The translations under genes were made by a program, and so were the position numbers. A stretch of DNA of 64,000 nt from Azospirillum sp. RU38E (GTDB taxonomy: Bacteria > Pseudomonadota > Alphaproteobacteria > Azospirillales > Azospirillaceae). The notes beneath the pieces were generated by a model. It was given only the letters and a program-made list of their open reading frames with translations. It searched no databases and had not been told where the DNA came from. This document shows, one piece after another, positions 8,969 through 18,238 of the stretch. Position 1 is the stretch's first letter, and every line of letters begins with the position of its first letter. The stretch spans positions 62,001 through 126,000 of the forward strand of contig NZ_FZOI01000002.1 of the NCBI RefSeq assembly GCF_900188385.1, written 5' to 3'.

Positions 8969-9523
8969 TCAGATCACAAGCCTTTGTTCAAGAATGGCAA
9001 AGGTTTGTTTGGCACCCGTTACCAACCGGTCGGCCGCCGGCCCTTCCGCTGGATGTCGGGCCAGCCGTTCCCGCATCGCTGCCCACATCGGCCCGTTCTG
9101 CCGCCCATAACCCTGGAAATAGGCATAGCCGGCGCCATCGCGCAGGCCCAGCCGCGTTTCCAGATGCCGGGCGATCACCTGCCCACCCAGGGTGGACCCT
9201 TCCAGCACATAAAGCGATCCCATGGCCGCGTCGGCATCCGCCAGCGGCGGCAGGGGGCCGTCCGCTGGCAAGGGGGCCAGGCCAAAATGGGCCAGATCGT
9301 CGCTCAACAAGGGTGTCCGGTCACGTCCGGTCAGCAGGTCGCGCTCGTCCGACAACAGCCCGTGGGCCAGCGGCTGCCAGCCGCACCAGAAACGGTGAAA
9401 CTGCCGCAGAATGGCGTGATAGCGCGCCATCTCCAGGGTGGGGGAGAGCAGGTTCAGTGTCCTTTCCAGCGCTTCATGCTGCGGCCTTGTCTCCACCCGC
9501 AGCCGTTCCAGCAGTCGGCTCAT
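8969..9523 (-). CDS. bphO: Biliverdin-forming heme oxygenase (bacteriophytochrome chromophore synthesis)
   Basis: This 184-residue cytosolic enzyme opens heme to biliverdin, CO and iron. The start fits the HmuO/BphO fold: ETRPQHEALE supplies the proximal heme ligand His16, and the distal helix GSLYVLEGSTLGGQVI carries the glycine-rich segment that bends over heme. It is the last gene of the phytochrome operon and overlaps the preceding kinase gene by ATGA (9520-9523), indicating translational coupling. Its evident role is to supply biliverdin to the phytochrome encoded four genes upstream. Confidence 0.92.
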   Translation of the reverse strand: MSRLLERLRVETRPQHEALERTLNLLSPTLEMARYHAILRQFHRFWCGWQPLAHGLLSDERDLLTGRDRTPLLSDDLAHFGLAPLPADGPLPPLADADAAMGSLYVLEGSTLGGQVIARHLETRLGLRDGAGYAYFQGYGRQNGPMWAAMRERLARHPAEGPAADRLVTGAKQTFAILEQRLVI

Positions 9524-10950
9524 GCCCCATCACCCGGCCCCCGCCGCCGTACCACGGCGGCGGTTGGCACGCGCATCCGCACCTGCAACCCGTCGGGTTG
9601 CCAGTCGATTTCCGCCTTGCCGGCCAATTGATGTTCCATGTTCTGGCGGATAACCAATGTGCCAAAGCCCCGGCGTTCCGGCGGCGTCACCGGCGGCCCA
9701 TCGCTTTCCCGCCACTCCAGGGTCAATTGTCGCCCCTGATCGGTAAAGCCCCAGTCGATGGAGAGCCGACCCTCGGGCAGTGACAGCGCCCCATGCTTGG
9801 CGGCATTGGTGGCCAGTTCATGCAGCACCATGGCGAAGGCCTGGGCCGCCTCCGGGACCAGCAGCAATTGGGGCCCCTGGATGCTGACATGGCTGGCATA
9901 GGGGGCCATTTCCTCCCGCACCAACTGCCCCAGTTCCGCCCCTTCCCAACGTGACCGGGCCAGCAGCGTATGGGCGCGGGCCAGGGCGGCGATGCGGCCT
10001 TCGATGGTTTGCACGAAACTGTCGCGCGATGTCATTGGCGTCAGCCGCACCATGGCCAGCACCACCGCCAGCATGTTTTTGGCGCGGTGATCCACCTCCT
10101 GCATCAGCAGGGCCTGGCGTTCCTCCGCCGCGCGTCGTTCGGTGGTGTCCAGGGTGATGCCGGCCATCCGCAGGGGCCGGCCCAGCGCATCATAGGTGCC
10201 GCGCCCGCGCAGTTGCAGCCAGCAGAGGCTGCCATCCGGGCGCGGTATGCGGCATTCCACGGCCAGTTCGGTGCCATTTTCCAGCGCGGTGGCGACACTC
10301 TGCACCACATGCGGCAGGTCATCGGGATGGATGGTGGCGCGCACGGCGGCCCTGCTGACCGTCGCCGGCGCCTGTCCCGCGTTGCCCAAACCCAGATGCC
10401 GGGCGCAGACATCGGAAATCACCACCCGGCTGCTTTCGACATCCAGTTCCCAACTGCCCAGGTTGCTGGCCGTCAGCACGAAGCGCAGTCGCGCTTCACT
10501 GGCCTTCAGCGCCTCCTCGGTCTCCCGGTGCTGCTGGCGGCGGCGCGCCTCTGTCAGCGCCCGCAGCACGGCGGCGGGCAGCCGCTGCAGCCGCTGTTTG
10601 CCGACGAAATCCACCGCACCGCTTTGCAGCGATTCCACCGCCACCTCTTCCCCTAGCACGCCGGAAACGAAGATGAAGGGCACATCGGGCACCGACTGCC
10701 GGGCCAGGGCCAGGGCGGCGTTCCCATCAAAGCTGGGCAGGGCATAATCGGACAGGATGAGATCAACACCGCCTTCATCCAGGGCCTGGATGAAGGCGGC
10801 ACGGGTCATCACCCGCTTGATCTCTACCGTCAGGCCGGTTTCGGTGATGCGTTCGCGCACCAGTTCCGCATCGGCGGGGCTATCCTCCACATGCAGGATG
10901 TGCACGGTTTCGGCCGCACCGGGCCGCAATGCCGGATGGGACAGGCTCAT
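9520..10950 (-). CDS. Receiver-PAS-HWE histidine kinase
   Basis: The protein has 476 residues. A receiver domain (residues 15-130) has the acidic pair in HVEDSPAD and phosphoacceptor Asp68 in LILSDYALP. A PAS domain (about 155-275) follows. The kinase core has the HWE-type H-box EVDHRAKNMLA with His288, the N-box VLHELATNAAKHGALS, and the W-x-E signature LEWRESDG. HWE kinases are common in alphaproteobacteria. A receiver at the N-terminus of a kinase means it can itself be a phosphorelay target, probably of the phytochrome or of the single-domain regulator just upstream. It overlaps both neighbours by four bases (10947-10950 and 9520-9523). Confidence 0.9.
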   Translation of the reverse strand: MSLSHPALRPGAAETVHILHVEDSPADAELVRERITETGLTVEIKRVMTRAAFIQALDEGGVDLILSDYALPSFDGNAALALARQSVPDVPFIFVSGVLGEEVAVESLQSGAVDFVGKQRLQRLPAAVLRALTEARRRQQHRETEEALKASEARLRFVLTASNLGSWELDVESSRVVISDVCARHLGLGNAGQAPATVSRAAVRATIHPDDLPHVVQSVATALENGTELAVECRIPRPDGSLCWLQLRGRGTYDALGRPLRMAGITLDTTERRAAEERQALLMQEVDHRAKNMLAVVLAMVRLTPMTSRDSFVQTIEGRIAALARAHTLLARSRWEGAELGQLVREEMAPYASHVSIQGPQLLLVPEAAQAFAMVLHELATNAAKHGALSLPEGRLSIDWGFTDQGRQLTLEWRESDGPPVTPPERRGFGTLVIRQNMEHQLAGKAEIDWQPDGLQVRMRVPTAAVVRRRGPGDGA

Positions 10951-11399
10951 AGGCGGGCGGCCTCACGCGGGGGCGGCTCGTTCAGCACGGCCCAGAACAT
11001 GCCAAGATCGCGGATGGCGGCAAAGAATGCCTGGAAATCCACGGGCTTGACGACGAAGGCATTGACGCCCAGCCGGTAGGAGGCCAACAGGTCGCGTTCC
11101 TCCCGCGAGGAGGTCAGCATCACCACCGGCATGGTGCGCAGTTCGGCAGTGCCTTTCAGCACCTCCAGCACCTGCAGCCCATCCACCTTGGGCAATTTCA
11201 GGTCCAGCAGCACCACCGCAGGGTCGGTGCTGTTGCGGGCGGCATAACGGCCCCGGCGCAGCAGGTAATCCAAAGCCTCCGCCCCGTCGCGCATGACCAC
11301 CACATCATTGGCCAGGCCACAGCGTTCCAGTGCTGCCAAGGTCAGTTCGATATCCTTGGGACTGTCTTCCACCAGCAGGATCGGTTTCAATTCCGCCAT
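10947..11399 (-). CDS. Single-domain response regulator (phytochrome-associated)
   Basis: This is a 150-residue CheY-like protein with no output domain. It shows VEDSPKDIE (acidic pocket), phosphoacceptor Asp66 in VVLLDLKLPKVDG, the Ser/Thr in MLTSSREE, and the conserved Lys in FVVKPVDF. The extra residues in helix positions match the Rcp1-like regulators that partner phytochromes. The start ATG at 11399 lies immediately after the phytochrome stop (one base apart), and its end overlaps the HWE kinase start by ATGA. It probably takes phosphate from the phytochrome kinase and passes it on. Confidence 0.92.
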   Translation of the reverse strand: MAELKPILLVEDSPKDIELTLAALERCGLANDVVVMRDGAEALDYLLRRGRYAARNSTDPAVVLLDLKLPKVDGLQVLEVLKGTAELRTMPVVMLTSSREERDLLASYRLGVNAFVVKPVDFQAFFAAIRDLGMFWAVLNEPPPREAARL

Positions 11400-11400
11400 T

Positions 11401-13650
11401 TCAATCCGCTCCTTTCCAGACGGGCAAGGTGAAGAAGAAGGCAGCCCCTTCACCCTCCTTGCCCTCCGCCCAGCTACGTCCGCCATGCCGTTCGACAATG
11501 CGGCGCACATTGGCCAGCCCGATGCCGGTGCCTTCGAACTCCTCCACATGATGCAGGCGCTGGAAGACACCAAACAGCTTGTCGACATAGGCCATGTCGA
11601 AGCCCACACCATTGTCACGGACCGCGAACGTCACTTCATCCGGGCCGGGTCGCGCAGTGATAACGATTTCGGCGGGATTTCGCTCCCTGGTGAATTTCAG
11701 CGCATTGTCCAGCAGGTTTTGCATGACCAGCCGCACCATCATCGGGTCGGCCCGCACCACACCCAGATCATCCACCTGCCAGCGGATATCGCGGCCCTGC
11801 TGATCGGTGATCAGCCGGTGGCGGGCTTCGCGCAGCACCTCATTCATGTCGGTGCGCCGCAGGTTCAGCGTGGCGCGGCCCATCTGGGAGAAGGAGAGCA
11901 GGTTATCCACCAGCGTGCCGGCGGCAAAGGCGGCTTCAATGATGCTGTCAATATAGTGACGGCCGCGCGGGCTGAACCGGTCGCCCTCCCGTTCCCGCAG
12001 CAATTCGGCAAAACCGACAATATGGCGGAAGGGTGCCCGCAGATCATGGGAAACGGAATAGGAGAAAGCTTCCAGCTCCTTGTTGGAGCGCTTCAGCTCC
12101 GCCGTCAGGGCGGCCAGTTCCTCCGCCTTGCGCAGCACTACCCCGACAATGGCGGAGCGCAGCTCCGCTGCCGCCGCCAGAGCCGCCTCGTCCCAGGCGG
12201 CGGACGTATCGCTCACCGTTTCACGCCAGATCTCGAATGACCGGCGCGGGTGCAGGCGGCCATCCTCGACAGACACATGCTTTTCGCCGGGATTGCCACC
12301 CCATTCCACGGTCTGGATCACCTCTGGCCGGAACCAGATCACATAGGCCGGATGGATTTGTGAGATGCCGATGGCCAGCATCCCAGCGGCCTGATGCTTG
12401 AGGGCGGCGGCTGGGGGCCAGAGGCCGGGCAGATTGTCGGTGGCGAAAACCTCCCGCTCCCCCCGTTCCACCAGCCAGGCGGCCAGCGCCTCCACCTGTT
12501 CCTCGGCGGGGGTGTCCCCCAGGCGGATGATATGGTCGCCAAACAGGATGGCCACCCCGGTCGCATCCACCAGCCGGCGCAGATCGTTCTCGCTGCGGGT
12601 CAGCGCATCCAGGAAGTTTTCGGATTCCGCCATGCGCGCCAGCAGTACCACCTGCAGGGCGCGCAGTTCATTCCGGCGTTCCGACTGTGCCACCCGGCCC
12701 CGTGCCGCCACCTGCAGGGACAGGATCTGGCCCAGATGGTCGCAGGCGGTGCGGACATGGAAGGGAATACGAAAAGGTGCGGAATGATGGCAGGAAATCA
12801 GCCCCCAAAGCCGCCCATCGCAGAGGATGGAGACCGACATGGAGGCCAGCGTGCCCATATTGCGCATATATTCCAGATGCACGGGCGAGACACTGCGCAG
12901 GGCCGACATGGAAAGGTCCAGGTGAGCCGGGCCTGCGTTGCTGCCATCCGGCGCCAGCCCCAGCAGCGCCACCGGCGGATAATCGACATTGGGGATCATG
13001 CGCAGCCGGTTGCGCTGATAAAGCGCGCGGGCCTGGGCCGGAATGTCGGAGGCGGGAAACCGCAGGCCCAGATAGGAGGGCAGGGTGCCATTGCCATCCT
13101 CGGCAATTACCTGGCCGTGCCATTGCGCATCAAAACGGTAGATCAGCACCCGGTCGACACCAGTGATGCGGCGCATTTCCCTTGCTGCCAGCGCACACAG
13201 GGCCTGTTCGGTTTCCGCCTCGTGCACGGTCTCCACAAAGGCGCGGACCAGCGGATAGACATCCTGGAAGGAAGAAGCGCCGCTGCCGGCCTCCTCCTCC
13301 ATCTCCAAGATTACCAGATCGTCGCCGCGATGGGCCAGCACATGCAAAGGGCTGCTGCCGCCCTGGCGTGGTGCCAGGGTGCAGAGATGATGCGGCGGCC
13401 CCGGTTCCGCCATGCGGATGGCGGCCAGCGCCGGATCGGGCAGGTCTGGCATGGCCTTATCCAGCCGCAAACCCAGGGGTGATTCGCAATCCAACCCCAG
13501 ATAGGTGCCGGCATTGGCGCTGGCATAGCGGATGACAAGCGTCTCCGGATCCAGGGCCAGTAGAAAACCGAAAGGCTGGATCGCGCCCGGTATATGGATC
13601 GGCTCCCGGTCACAGATGGAAAAATCCGGGGGAGCGGCGCTTTCGGTCAT
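11401..13650 (-). CDS. bphP: Bacteriophytochrome histidine kinase
   Basis: This red/far-red photoreceptor kinase has 749 residues. Cys13, in FSICDREPIHIPGAIQPFG, is the biliverdin-attaching cysteine typical of bacteriophytochromes. A PAS-like domain follows (to ~115), then GAF with FPASDIPAQAR (~198-208) and the histidine region SCHHSAPFRIPFH, then PHY with the tongue motif PRRSFEIW (~467). The output is HisKA with His535 in YSVSHDLRAPF and a C-terminal HATPase. An upstream in-frame start at 13704 adds 18 unrelated residues; ATG 13650 puts Cys13 at the usual distance from the N-terminus. It is the first gene of a four-gene operon that also encodes chromophore synthesis and the downstream relay. 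Confidence 0.96.
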   Translation of the reverse strand: MTESAAPPDFSICDREPIHIPGAIQPFGFLLALDPETLVIRYASANAGTYLGLDCESPLGLRLDKAMPDLPDPALAAIRMAEPGPPHHLCTLAPRQGGSSPLHVLAHRGDDLVILEMEEEAGSGASSFQDVYPLVRAFVETVHEAETEQALCALAAREMRRITGVDRVLIYRFDAQWHGQVIAEDGNGTLPSYLGLRFPASDIPAQARALYQRNRLRMIPNVDYPPVALLGLAPDGSNAGPAHLDLSMSALRSVSPVHLEYMRNMGTLASMSVSILCDGRLWGLISCHHSAPFRIPFHVRTACDHLGQILSLQVAARGRVAQSERRNELRALQVVLLARMAESENFLDALTRSENDLRRLVDATGVAILFGDHIIRLGDTPAEEQVEALAAWLVERGEREVFATDNLPGLWPPAAALKHQAAGMLAIGISQIHPAYVIWFRPEVIQTVEWGGNPGEKHVSVEDGRLHPRRSFEIWRETVSDTSAAWDEAALAAAAELRSAIVGVVLRKAEELAALTAELKRSNKELEAFSYSVSHDLRAPFRHIVGFAELLREREGDRFSPRGRHYIDSIIEAAFAAGTLVDNLLSFSQMGRATLNLRRTDMNEVLREARHRLITDQQGRDIRWQVDDLGVVRADPMMVRLVMQNLLDNALKFTRERNPAEIVITARPGPDEVTFAVRDNGVGFDMAYVDKLFGVFQRLHHVEEFEGTGIGLANVRRIVERHGGRSWAEGKEGEGAAFFFTLPVWKGAD

Positions 13651-13804
13651 GCCTTGCCTTCTATGCTCGGGGCCTCCTGAAATCCTATACAGAGTTGGAA
13701 TCAATCCTGCGATCAGACGCCCTGCCTATCGCTTGGGGTTTCCGCTTTACCCATAAAGTCGTATTCATCTGGAGAGGGCGGTTTCAGAGGGAGCATAGGG
13801 ACAG

Positions 13805-14101
13805 ATGACTGACGCGATCAGGCAGGTCAGGGCAAGGGCACGCCGCAAGGCGGCCGGGCTTGTGCGTCTGGAATTCTGGGTACCGGCGGACAAGCGGGAT
13901 CAGGTGCGTATGCTGGTGGGGGAACTGTTGGCCGAGGGGCCGGCCGTGCCGGCACCGATTGTGGTGCAGCCGCCGGCCATCGCCGCCCCACCCCTGCCGG
14001 AACCCGCCGCCGCCGCCCTGCCGGCAACGCCTTCTGTCGTGCCGGAAGTGGCGGGCCGCCGCCGCCGGCTGATCACCGATATTGGCGGTTTGCTGGATTG
14101 A
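13805..14101 (+). CDS. Small basic protein of unknown function
   Basis: This is a 98-residue protein I do not recognise. The N-terminal 45 residues are basic (RARRKAAGLVRLEFWVP, then a helix DQVRMLVGELLAE), in a strand-helix arrangement loosely like ribbon-helix-helix or small nucleic-acid-binding proteins. A Pro/Ala linker (residues 50-82) and a basic tail RRRRLITDIGGLLD follow. It diverges from the phytochrome operon across 154 bases. Its 3' end overlaps the convergent solute-binding gene by 29 bases. The codon pattern matches the neighbours. Confidence 0.6.
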   Translation: MTDAIRQVRARARRKAAGLVRLEFWVPADKRDQVRMLVGELLAEGPAVPAPIVVQPPAIAAPPLPEPAAAALPATPSVVPEVAGRRRRLITDIGGLLD

Positions 14102-14897
14102 TCCCCGGCCCTTCGGCGGCCTGATCGGCTTGTGCGGCTGTGGCATCCGGGCCCAGCCGCTGCACCATGGCGGCCAGGGTACCATTGTCCCGCAAGGTCT
14201 GAAGGGCGCTGTTCACCGCTGCCACCGTGACAGTACCGGCAGGGGAAACGAGACAGGCGCGGGACACGGGCGGAAGGCCCAGCGTCTCTGTTTGTGCCGT
14301 TTCGGCCAGGGCCGGATTTGCCTGCGTTGCCTGCCGCCAGGCCGTGGCCGACAGAACCACGGCATCAAGCCGGCCACCGGCCAGTTTGCGGAGATTGGCC
14401 GTGTCGCTGCGGGCATCTTCCCGGATCAGGCTGCTGCTGTTGAACAGGCTTTCCAGCATCGGCGGATAGACAGCGCCCAAGACGGAGCCGACCCGCTTTC
14501 CCGCCAGCCCGGCCAATGTCGGGGGGCCGTCGAAATGACGGGAGAGGACAATGATGTCCTGTTCAATGAATAGCGGGCTGCTAAACGTGCTCTCAGCAAA
14601 GCCGGGCTCCTGGCCGGCGCTGGCCAGGCAATAGAGATCGATATTACCGCTTACCAGTTCCGGGCCCAACCGGTTGCGGGGCAGGTGTCGGAACTGGGGA
14701 TCGCGGTCCAGTATCTCTGCCAGCGCCAGCCCCAGTTCATGCAGGAAACCGCCGGCGAGACCGCCGTCTTTCACCCAGGCATAGGGCGGTTCATTGAAAT
14801 CACCATAGGCCATGATCAGATTGCCCTGGCGGGCACAGGCGGGCGATCCGCATACCACCGCCATGCCCAGCAACATGGCGCCGATCCACCCTCGCAT
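14073..14897 (-). CDS. Periplasmic substrate-binding protein (SBP family 3-like)
   Basis: This 274-residue protein begins with a signal peptide (MRGWIGAMLLGMAVVCG, cut near Ala-Cys-Ala). The mature part has the opening of polar amino-acid-type binding proteins (YGDFNEPPYAWVKDGGLAGGF), GNIDLYCLA and a hinge-like LAGKRVGSVLGAVYPP. No ABC permease or ATPase is next to it, so it is an orphan, as seen for several family members that act as sensors or have lost their transporters. An AAGGA site lies directly before the ATG at 14897. Confidence 0.72.
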   Translation of the reverse strand: MRGWIGAMLLGMAVVCGSPACARQGNLIMAYGDFNEPPYAWVKDGGLAGGFLHELGLALAEILDRDPQFRHLPRNRLGPELVSGNIDLYCLASAGQEPGFAESTFSSPLFIEQDIIVLSRHFDGPPTLAGLAGKRVGSVLGAVYPPMLESLFNSSSLIREDARSDTANLRKLAGGRLDAVVLSATAWRQATQANPALAETAQTETLGLPPVSRACLVSPAGTVTVAAVNSALQTLRDNGTLAAMVQRLGPDATAAQADQAAEGPGINPANRQYR

Positions 14898-15118
14898 TCC
14901 TTGGCAACCCCATTTCCTGAAAGAGAATTCAGCCTAACGGATGGAAGAATGTGGGGTCAAATACAGAATTTATAATAAATTTTAAACAACTCTGCGTAAA
15001 TGTGCAGATGCGAAAATGCAATTCCCGACCGAAGGGCGCAGGGCAAAGATTGATCTTTGTTAATTGTTACTCATGACTATTTTTCTGCTGGATCGGTGAA
15101 AAAAACGCCTTGGTGGTT

Positions 15119-15493
15119 TTACAGGGAGACGGTGGGGTTGCTTTTGCGACGGACCATCTTGCCTCGCCCGCCCGGCACCTCCGCCATGAAGATCACCAGA
15201 TTAAGGCTGCCGGCAATCACCTCCACAAACTTGTCGCCCGTGCTGGGCAGCCGCACCTTGCGTTCGATGCAGAAATTCACCAGCGATGCCGCCAGTTCGG
15301 CGGCAGAGCGTTGGATGGGGGTGCGCTTGCCGTCATTATCCTCAATGATCAGGGTGGCGGAGACCGGCTCCTCAATCAGTTCCAGCGCCACCACTTGGCC
15401 GACCGGAATGGGCAACCGCTGCTTGCGCATCAGGTCGATGATGGCCTGGATGGATTCCCGCTCGGTAAAACCCAGGGTGCGCATTTCCTTCAT
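15119..15493 (-). CDS. Conserved-looking protein of unknown function, coupled to a Rieske oxygenase
   Basis: I do not recognise this 124-residue protein. It has no signal peptide or membrane segment. The first half is helix-rich (GFTERESIQAIIDLMRKQ), the middle is beta-rich (VVALELIEEPVSATLIIED), and the C-terminus is basic (GKMVRRKSNP). Its start overlaps the stop of the Rieske oxygenase gene by ATGA (15490-15493), so the two are translated together. The function is presumably tied to that enzyme. Confidence 0.65.
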   Translation of the reverse strand: MKEMRTLGFTERESIQAIIDLMRKQRLPIPVGQVVALELIEEPVSATLIIEDNDGKRTPIQRSAAELAASLVNFCIERKVRLPSTGDKFVEVIAGSLNLVIFMAEVPGGRGKMVRRKSNPTVSL

Positions 15494-16641
15494 ATCCGGT
15501 TCTCCTGCCGCTCTTCATCCGCAGGGTGCGATGGCGGCGTGCCGGATGCAAGTCTGTGCGTATTTTTCAGCGCCAGCAGGGTCTGGTGGAACTGCATCAA
15601 CCGATCCTCATTGGCGCCCAGCAGGGCCGGGCGGTCGGCACTGGCGGTGCCGATCTGCACCTCCGCCGCGATGGCGCGATCTTCCCCCAGCAGGGTTTCG
15701 TTCAGCGCGGTCAGGTGGCTTTCCACCGCCGCGCGGGCGGCCCCTTGCTTGCCGCCCAGGGCCAGACAGAGGCGGTAGCGCAGCGTGAAACGGCCGGGGC
15801 CGGTCGGCTCATAAGTCTGGACGGAGATCAGGCGGCCGGCAGTGATGCCGATGGCCAGATTGGGGAACAGGTGCAGATGGACATAATGGTCCAGCCCTGG
15901 CACGGCCAGCAGCCCCAGCCGCTTGCCCACCCCCTCCCACCAGCGCAGCGCCTCTGCCCGCATCCCGGCATGGCCGATGGAGTGCGGGCCCTGATATGCC
16001 ACCCGCCAGGTGCCATCCACCACGCTGCGGAAGCTTTCCGGGTGAACGGCATCGACGTGATAGACCTCCAGCACATTTTCGATGCCGATCTTCCAGTCGG
16101 CTGCCCAGGGCTGGGCCACCTGGCTGAAGGCGGGGCCGAACCCGTCGGACAGGCGTTGCAGCAATTCCCCGTGCGGGGCCATCGCATCGGCCAGCGATGG
16201 CCCCTCGGCGGCGATGCGGACGAAGATGAAACGGCCGATCCGGTCCAGCGCGAAACGTTTCAGGGCCAGCCCCTGCTTGGCCGCGCGGTCCAGGCCGAAA
16301 CAATCCGCGTTGCCGGGAATGCCCAGCGGAACGCCCTCCCGATCATAGGCCCAGCCGTGATAGGGGCAGCGCAATCCGCTATCCTGCCCGGCCTCTGCCG
16401 CCTTCAGCCGGGCGAATCGATGGGTGCAGACATTGCGGAAGGCGCGTAAATCGCCATCCATATTGATCACCAGCACCGGCTCACCAGCGATCTGCCGGGT
16501 CAGGAAACGGCCCGGTTCCGCCAGTTCCTCGGCAAAGCCGACAAACTGCCACTGGTGGGTAAAGATGCCGGCCTGTTCGGCGGCATAAAGGCCCGGGTCC
16601 AGGTAATCGGCGGGGTGGAGCAGGGCGGGTTTGGCGATCAT
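15490..16641 (-). CDS. Rieske non-heme iron oxygenase, alpha subunit type
   Basis: This 383-residue oxygenase has the usual two parts. The N-terminal Rieske [2Fe-2S] domain has Cys72/His74 in CTHRFARL and Cys92/His95 in CPYHGWAYD. The C-terminal catalytic domain has the mononuclear-iron motif DWKIGIENVLEVYHVDAVH with His195 and His200. Such enzymes hydroxylate or demethylate substrates with electrons from a reductase, which is not encoded here. ATG 16641 is chosen because translation from further upstream gives 50 low-complexity residues. The gene diverges from a TPR-glycosyltransferase and is coupled to a 124-residue protein downstream. The substrate is unknown; context suggests sugar or lipid tailoring. 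Confidence 0.9.
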   Translation of the reverse strand: MIAKPALLHPADYLDPGLYAAEQAGIFTHQWQFVGFAEELAEPGRFLTRQIAGEPVLVINMDGDLRAFRNVCTHRFARLKAAEAGQDSGLRCPYHGWAYDREGVPLGIPGNADCFGLDRAAKQGLALKRFALDRIGRFIFVRIAAEGPSLADAMAPHGELLQRLSDGFGPAFSQVAQPWAADWKIGIENVLEVYHVDAVHPESFRSVVDGTWRVAYQGPHSIGHAGMRAEALRWWEGVGKRLGLLAVPGLDHYVHLHLFPNLAIGITAGRLISVQTYEPTGPGRFTLRYRLCLALGGKQGAARAAVESHLTALNETLLGEDRAIAAEVQIGTASADRPALLGANEDRLMQFHQTLLALKNTHRLASGTPPSHPADEERQENRI

Positions 16642-16768
16642 GCGCGGGCGGCCCCCGAAAGGCGGCCCGGCGGCGGCTGCCGAGCCTGTCCTGCCGGGAT
16701 ATCCTGCCCGGATGTGGGGTGCAAGCAACCCTTGCATCGGGGGGCTGCGTTTGCGCACTCTGCCGCCC

Positions 16769-18205
16769 ATGAACGCCGCACCCCCCGCCAATATCCAATC
16801 TGTTCTGGACCATCTTGATGCCGGCCGGCCCGATCAGGCCGAAGCGGCCCTGGCCGGCTTGCTGGGGGAGGGGGCGCCGGCCCCCCTCTGGGGGCTGGGC
16901 GGGGTGGTGGCGGCGGGGTTGGGCCGGTATCGGCTGGCGGCCGACCGCTTCGCCCAGGCCCTGCGGCTGGCCCCGGATCAGCCCAACCATAGCGCCAATC
17001 TGGCGGGTGCCCTGGTGAAGCTGGGCCGGCTGGCGGAGGCCGAACAGTTGTTGCGGCAAGTGCTGGAAAAACATCCCGCTCATCCGGGCGCGGCGGCGAC
17101 ATTGGGGGCGGCCCTGCATGGTCAGGGCCGTTTCGCCCAGGCCCGCGCCTTTCTGGAACAATCGCGGGCCATGCGGCCCGACGATCCGGCCCTGCTGGTC
17201 AGCCTGGGCACGGTGGCCAAGGATCTGGGAGACCTGTCCACGGCGATCAACGACCTGCAGCGGGCGGTGCAATTGGCGCCGGGCGATGCCACGGCGCGCT
17301 GGAATCTGGCCGTCGCCCTGTTGACCGCCGGCCGCTGGCGGGAGGCCTGGCCGTTGGTGGAGGCGCGCCGCCACCACCCGGATTACGCCCTGGCCAGCCA
17401 TGCCGGCCCCGCCTGGACCGGCCAGCCGCTGGCAGGGCGCACCCTGCTGGTCCATGCCGAACAGGGGCGCGGCGATGTGCTGCAACTGGCCCGGTTGCTG
17501 CCGGCGGTGGCGGCCTGGGGCGCGCGGCTGGTGGTGGAATGCCAGCCGGAACTGGTAAGGCTGATGGTGCGTGTGCCCGGTGTGGCCAAGGCGGTGCCGC
17601 GCGGGGCCCCATTGCCCGCCTATGATCTGCAATGCGCGATGATGAGCCTGTGCGGCCCGCTGGGGGTGGAGGCGGACAAGGTGCCGGGCCCCGCCATCTG
17701 GCTGTCGGCCGACCCGGCGGAACAGGCGGCCTGGGCCGACCGGCTGGAAGGGCCGGGCCTTCGGGTCGGCCTGTGCTGGGCGGGCCAGCCGGCCAACCCG
17801 GTGGATGCGCGCCGGTCGCTGCCCTTGGCGGCGCTGCATCCACTGGCGGCGGTGCCGGGTGTGCGCTTTGTCTGCCTGCAACAGGGGCCGGCGGCGGCCC
17901 AGGCGGCGGACTGGCCGGGTGGGATGGTTCAGGCCGACCTGCCGGATTTCGCCGCCACGGCGGCGCTGGTGGCCAATCTGGATTTGGTGATCAGTGTCGA
18001 TACGGCCGTCGCCCATCTGGCCGGCGGGCTGGGCCGGCCGGTCTGGTTGCTGAACCGTTTTGATGGCTGCTGGCGCTGGCTGAAGGATCGGCCGGATTGC
18101 GGCTGGTATCCCGGCCTGCGCCAGTTCCGCCAGCGTGTGCCGGGGGACTGGTCCTATCCCGTCTCCCTGCTGGCTGCCCGGTTGCGGGCACAGGCCAGCC
18201 GATAG
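16769..18205 (+). CDS. TPR-repeat protein with a glycosyltransferase family 9-like C-terminal domain
   Basis: The protein has 478 residues. The N-terminal ~200 residues are tetratricopeptide repeats (for example ALRLAPDQPNHSANLAGALV, AVQLAPGDATARWNLAVALL). The C-terminal half resembles heptosyltransferase-like domains: TLLVHAEQGRGDVLQLARLL, VGLCWAGQPANPVDARRSLP, and NLDLVISVDTAVAHLAGGLG with the nucleotide-sugar-site Asp/Thr/His. TPR-GT proteins of this build are frequent in alphaproteobacterial flagellin or surface-glycan loci. ATG 16769 was chosen over upstream in-frame starts because the preceding residues are basic low-complexity sequence. It is probably cytosolic. Confidence 0.8.
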   Translation: MNAAPPANIQSVLDHLDAGRPDQAEAALAGLLGEGAPAPLWGLGGVVAAGLGRYRLAADRFAQALRLAPDQPNHSANLAGALVKLGRLAEAEQLLRQVLEKHPAHPGAAATLGAALHGQGRFAQARAFLEQSRAMRPDDPALLVSLGTVAKDLGDLSTAINDLQRAVQLAPGDATARWNLAVALLTAGRWREAWPLVEARRHHPDYALASHAGPAWTGQPLAGRTLLVHAEQGRGDVLQLARLLPAVAAWGARLVVECQPELVRLMVRVPGVAKAVPRGAPLPAYDLQCAMMSLCGPLGVEADKVPGPAIWLSADPAEQAAWADRLEGPGLRVGLCWAGQPANPVDARRSLPLAALHPLAAVPGVRFVCLQQGPAAAQAADWPGGMVQADLPDFAATAALVANLDLVISVDTAVAHLAGGLGRPVWLLNRFDGCWRWLKDRPDCGWYPGLRQFRQRVPGDWSYPVSLLAARLRAQASR

Positions 18206-18238
18206 CCGTTACCACCCTGAGACGATAGCGCTTTGCCC

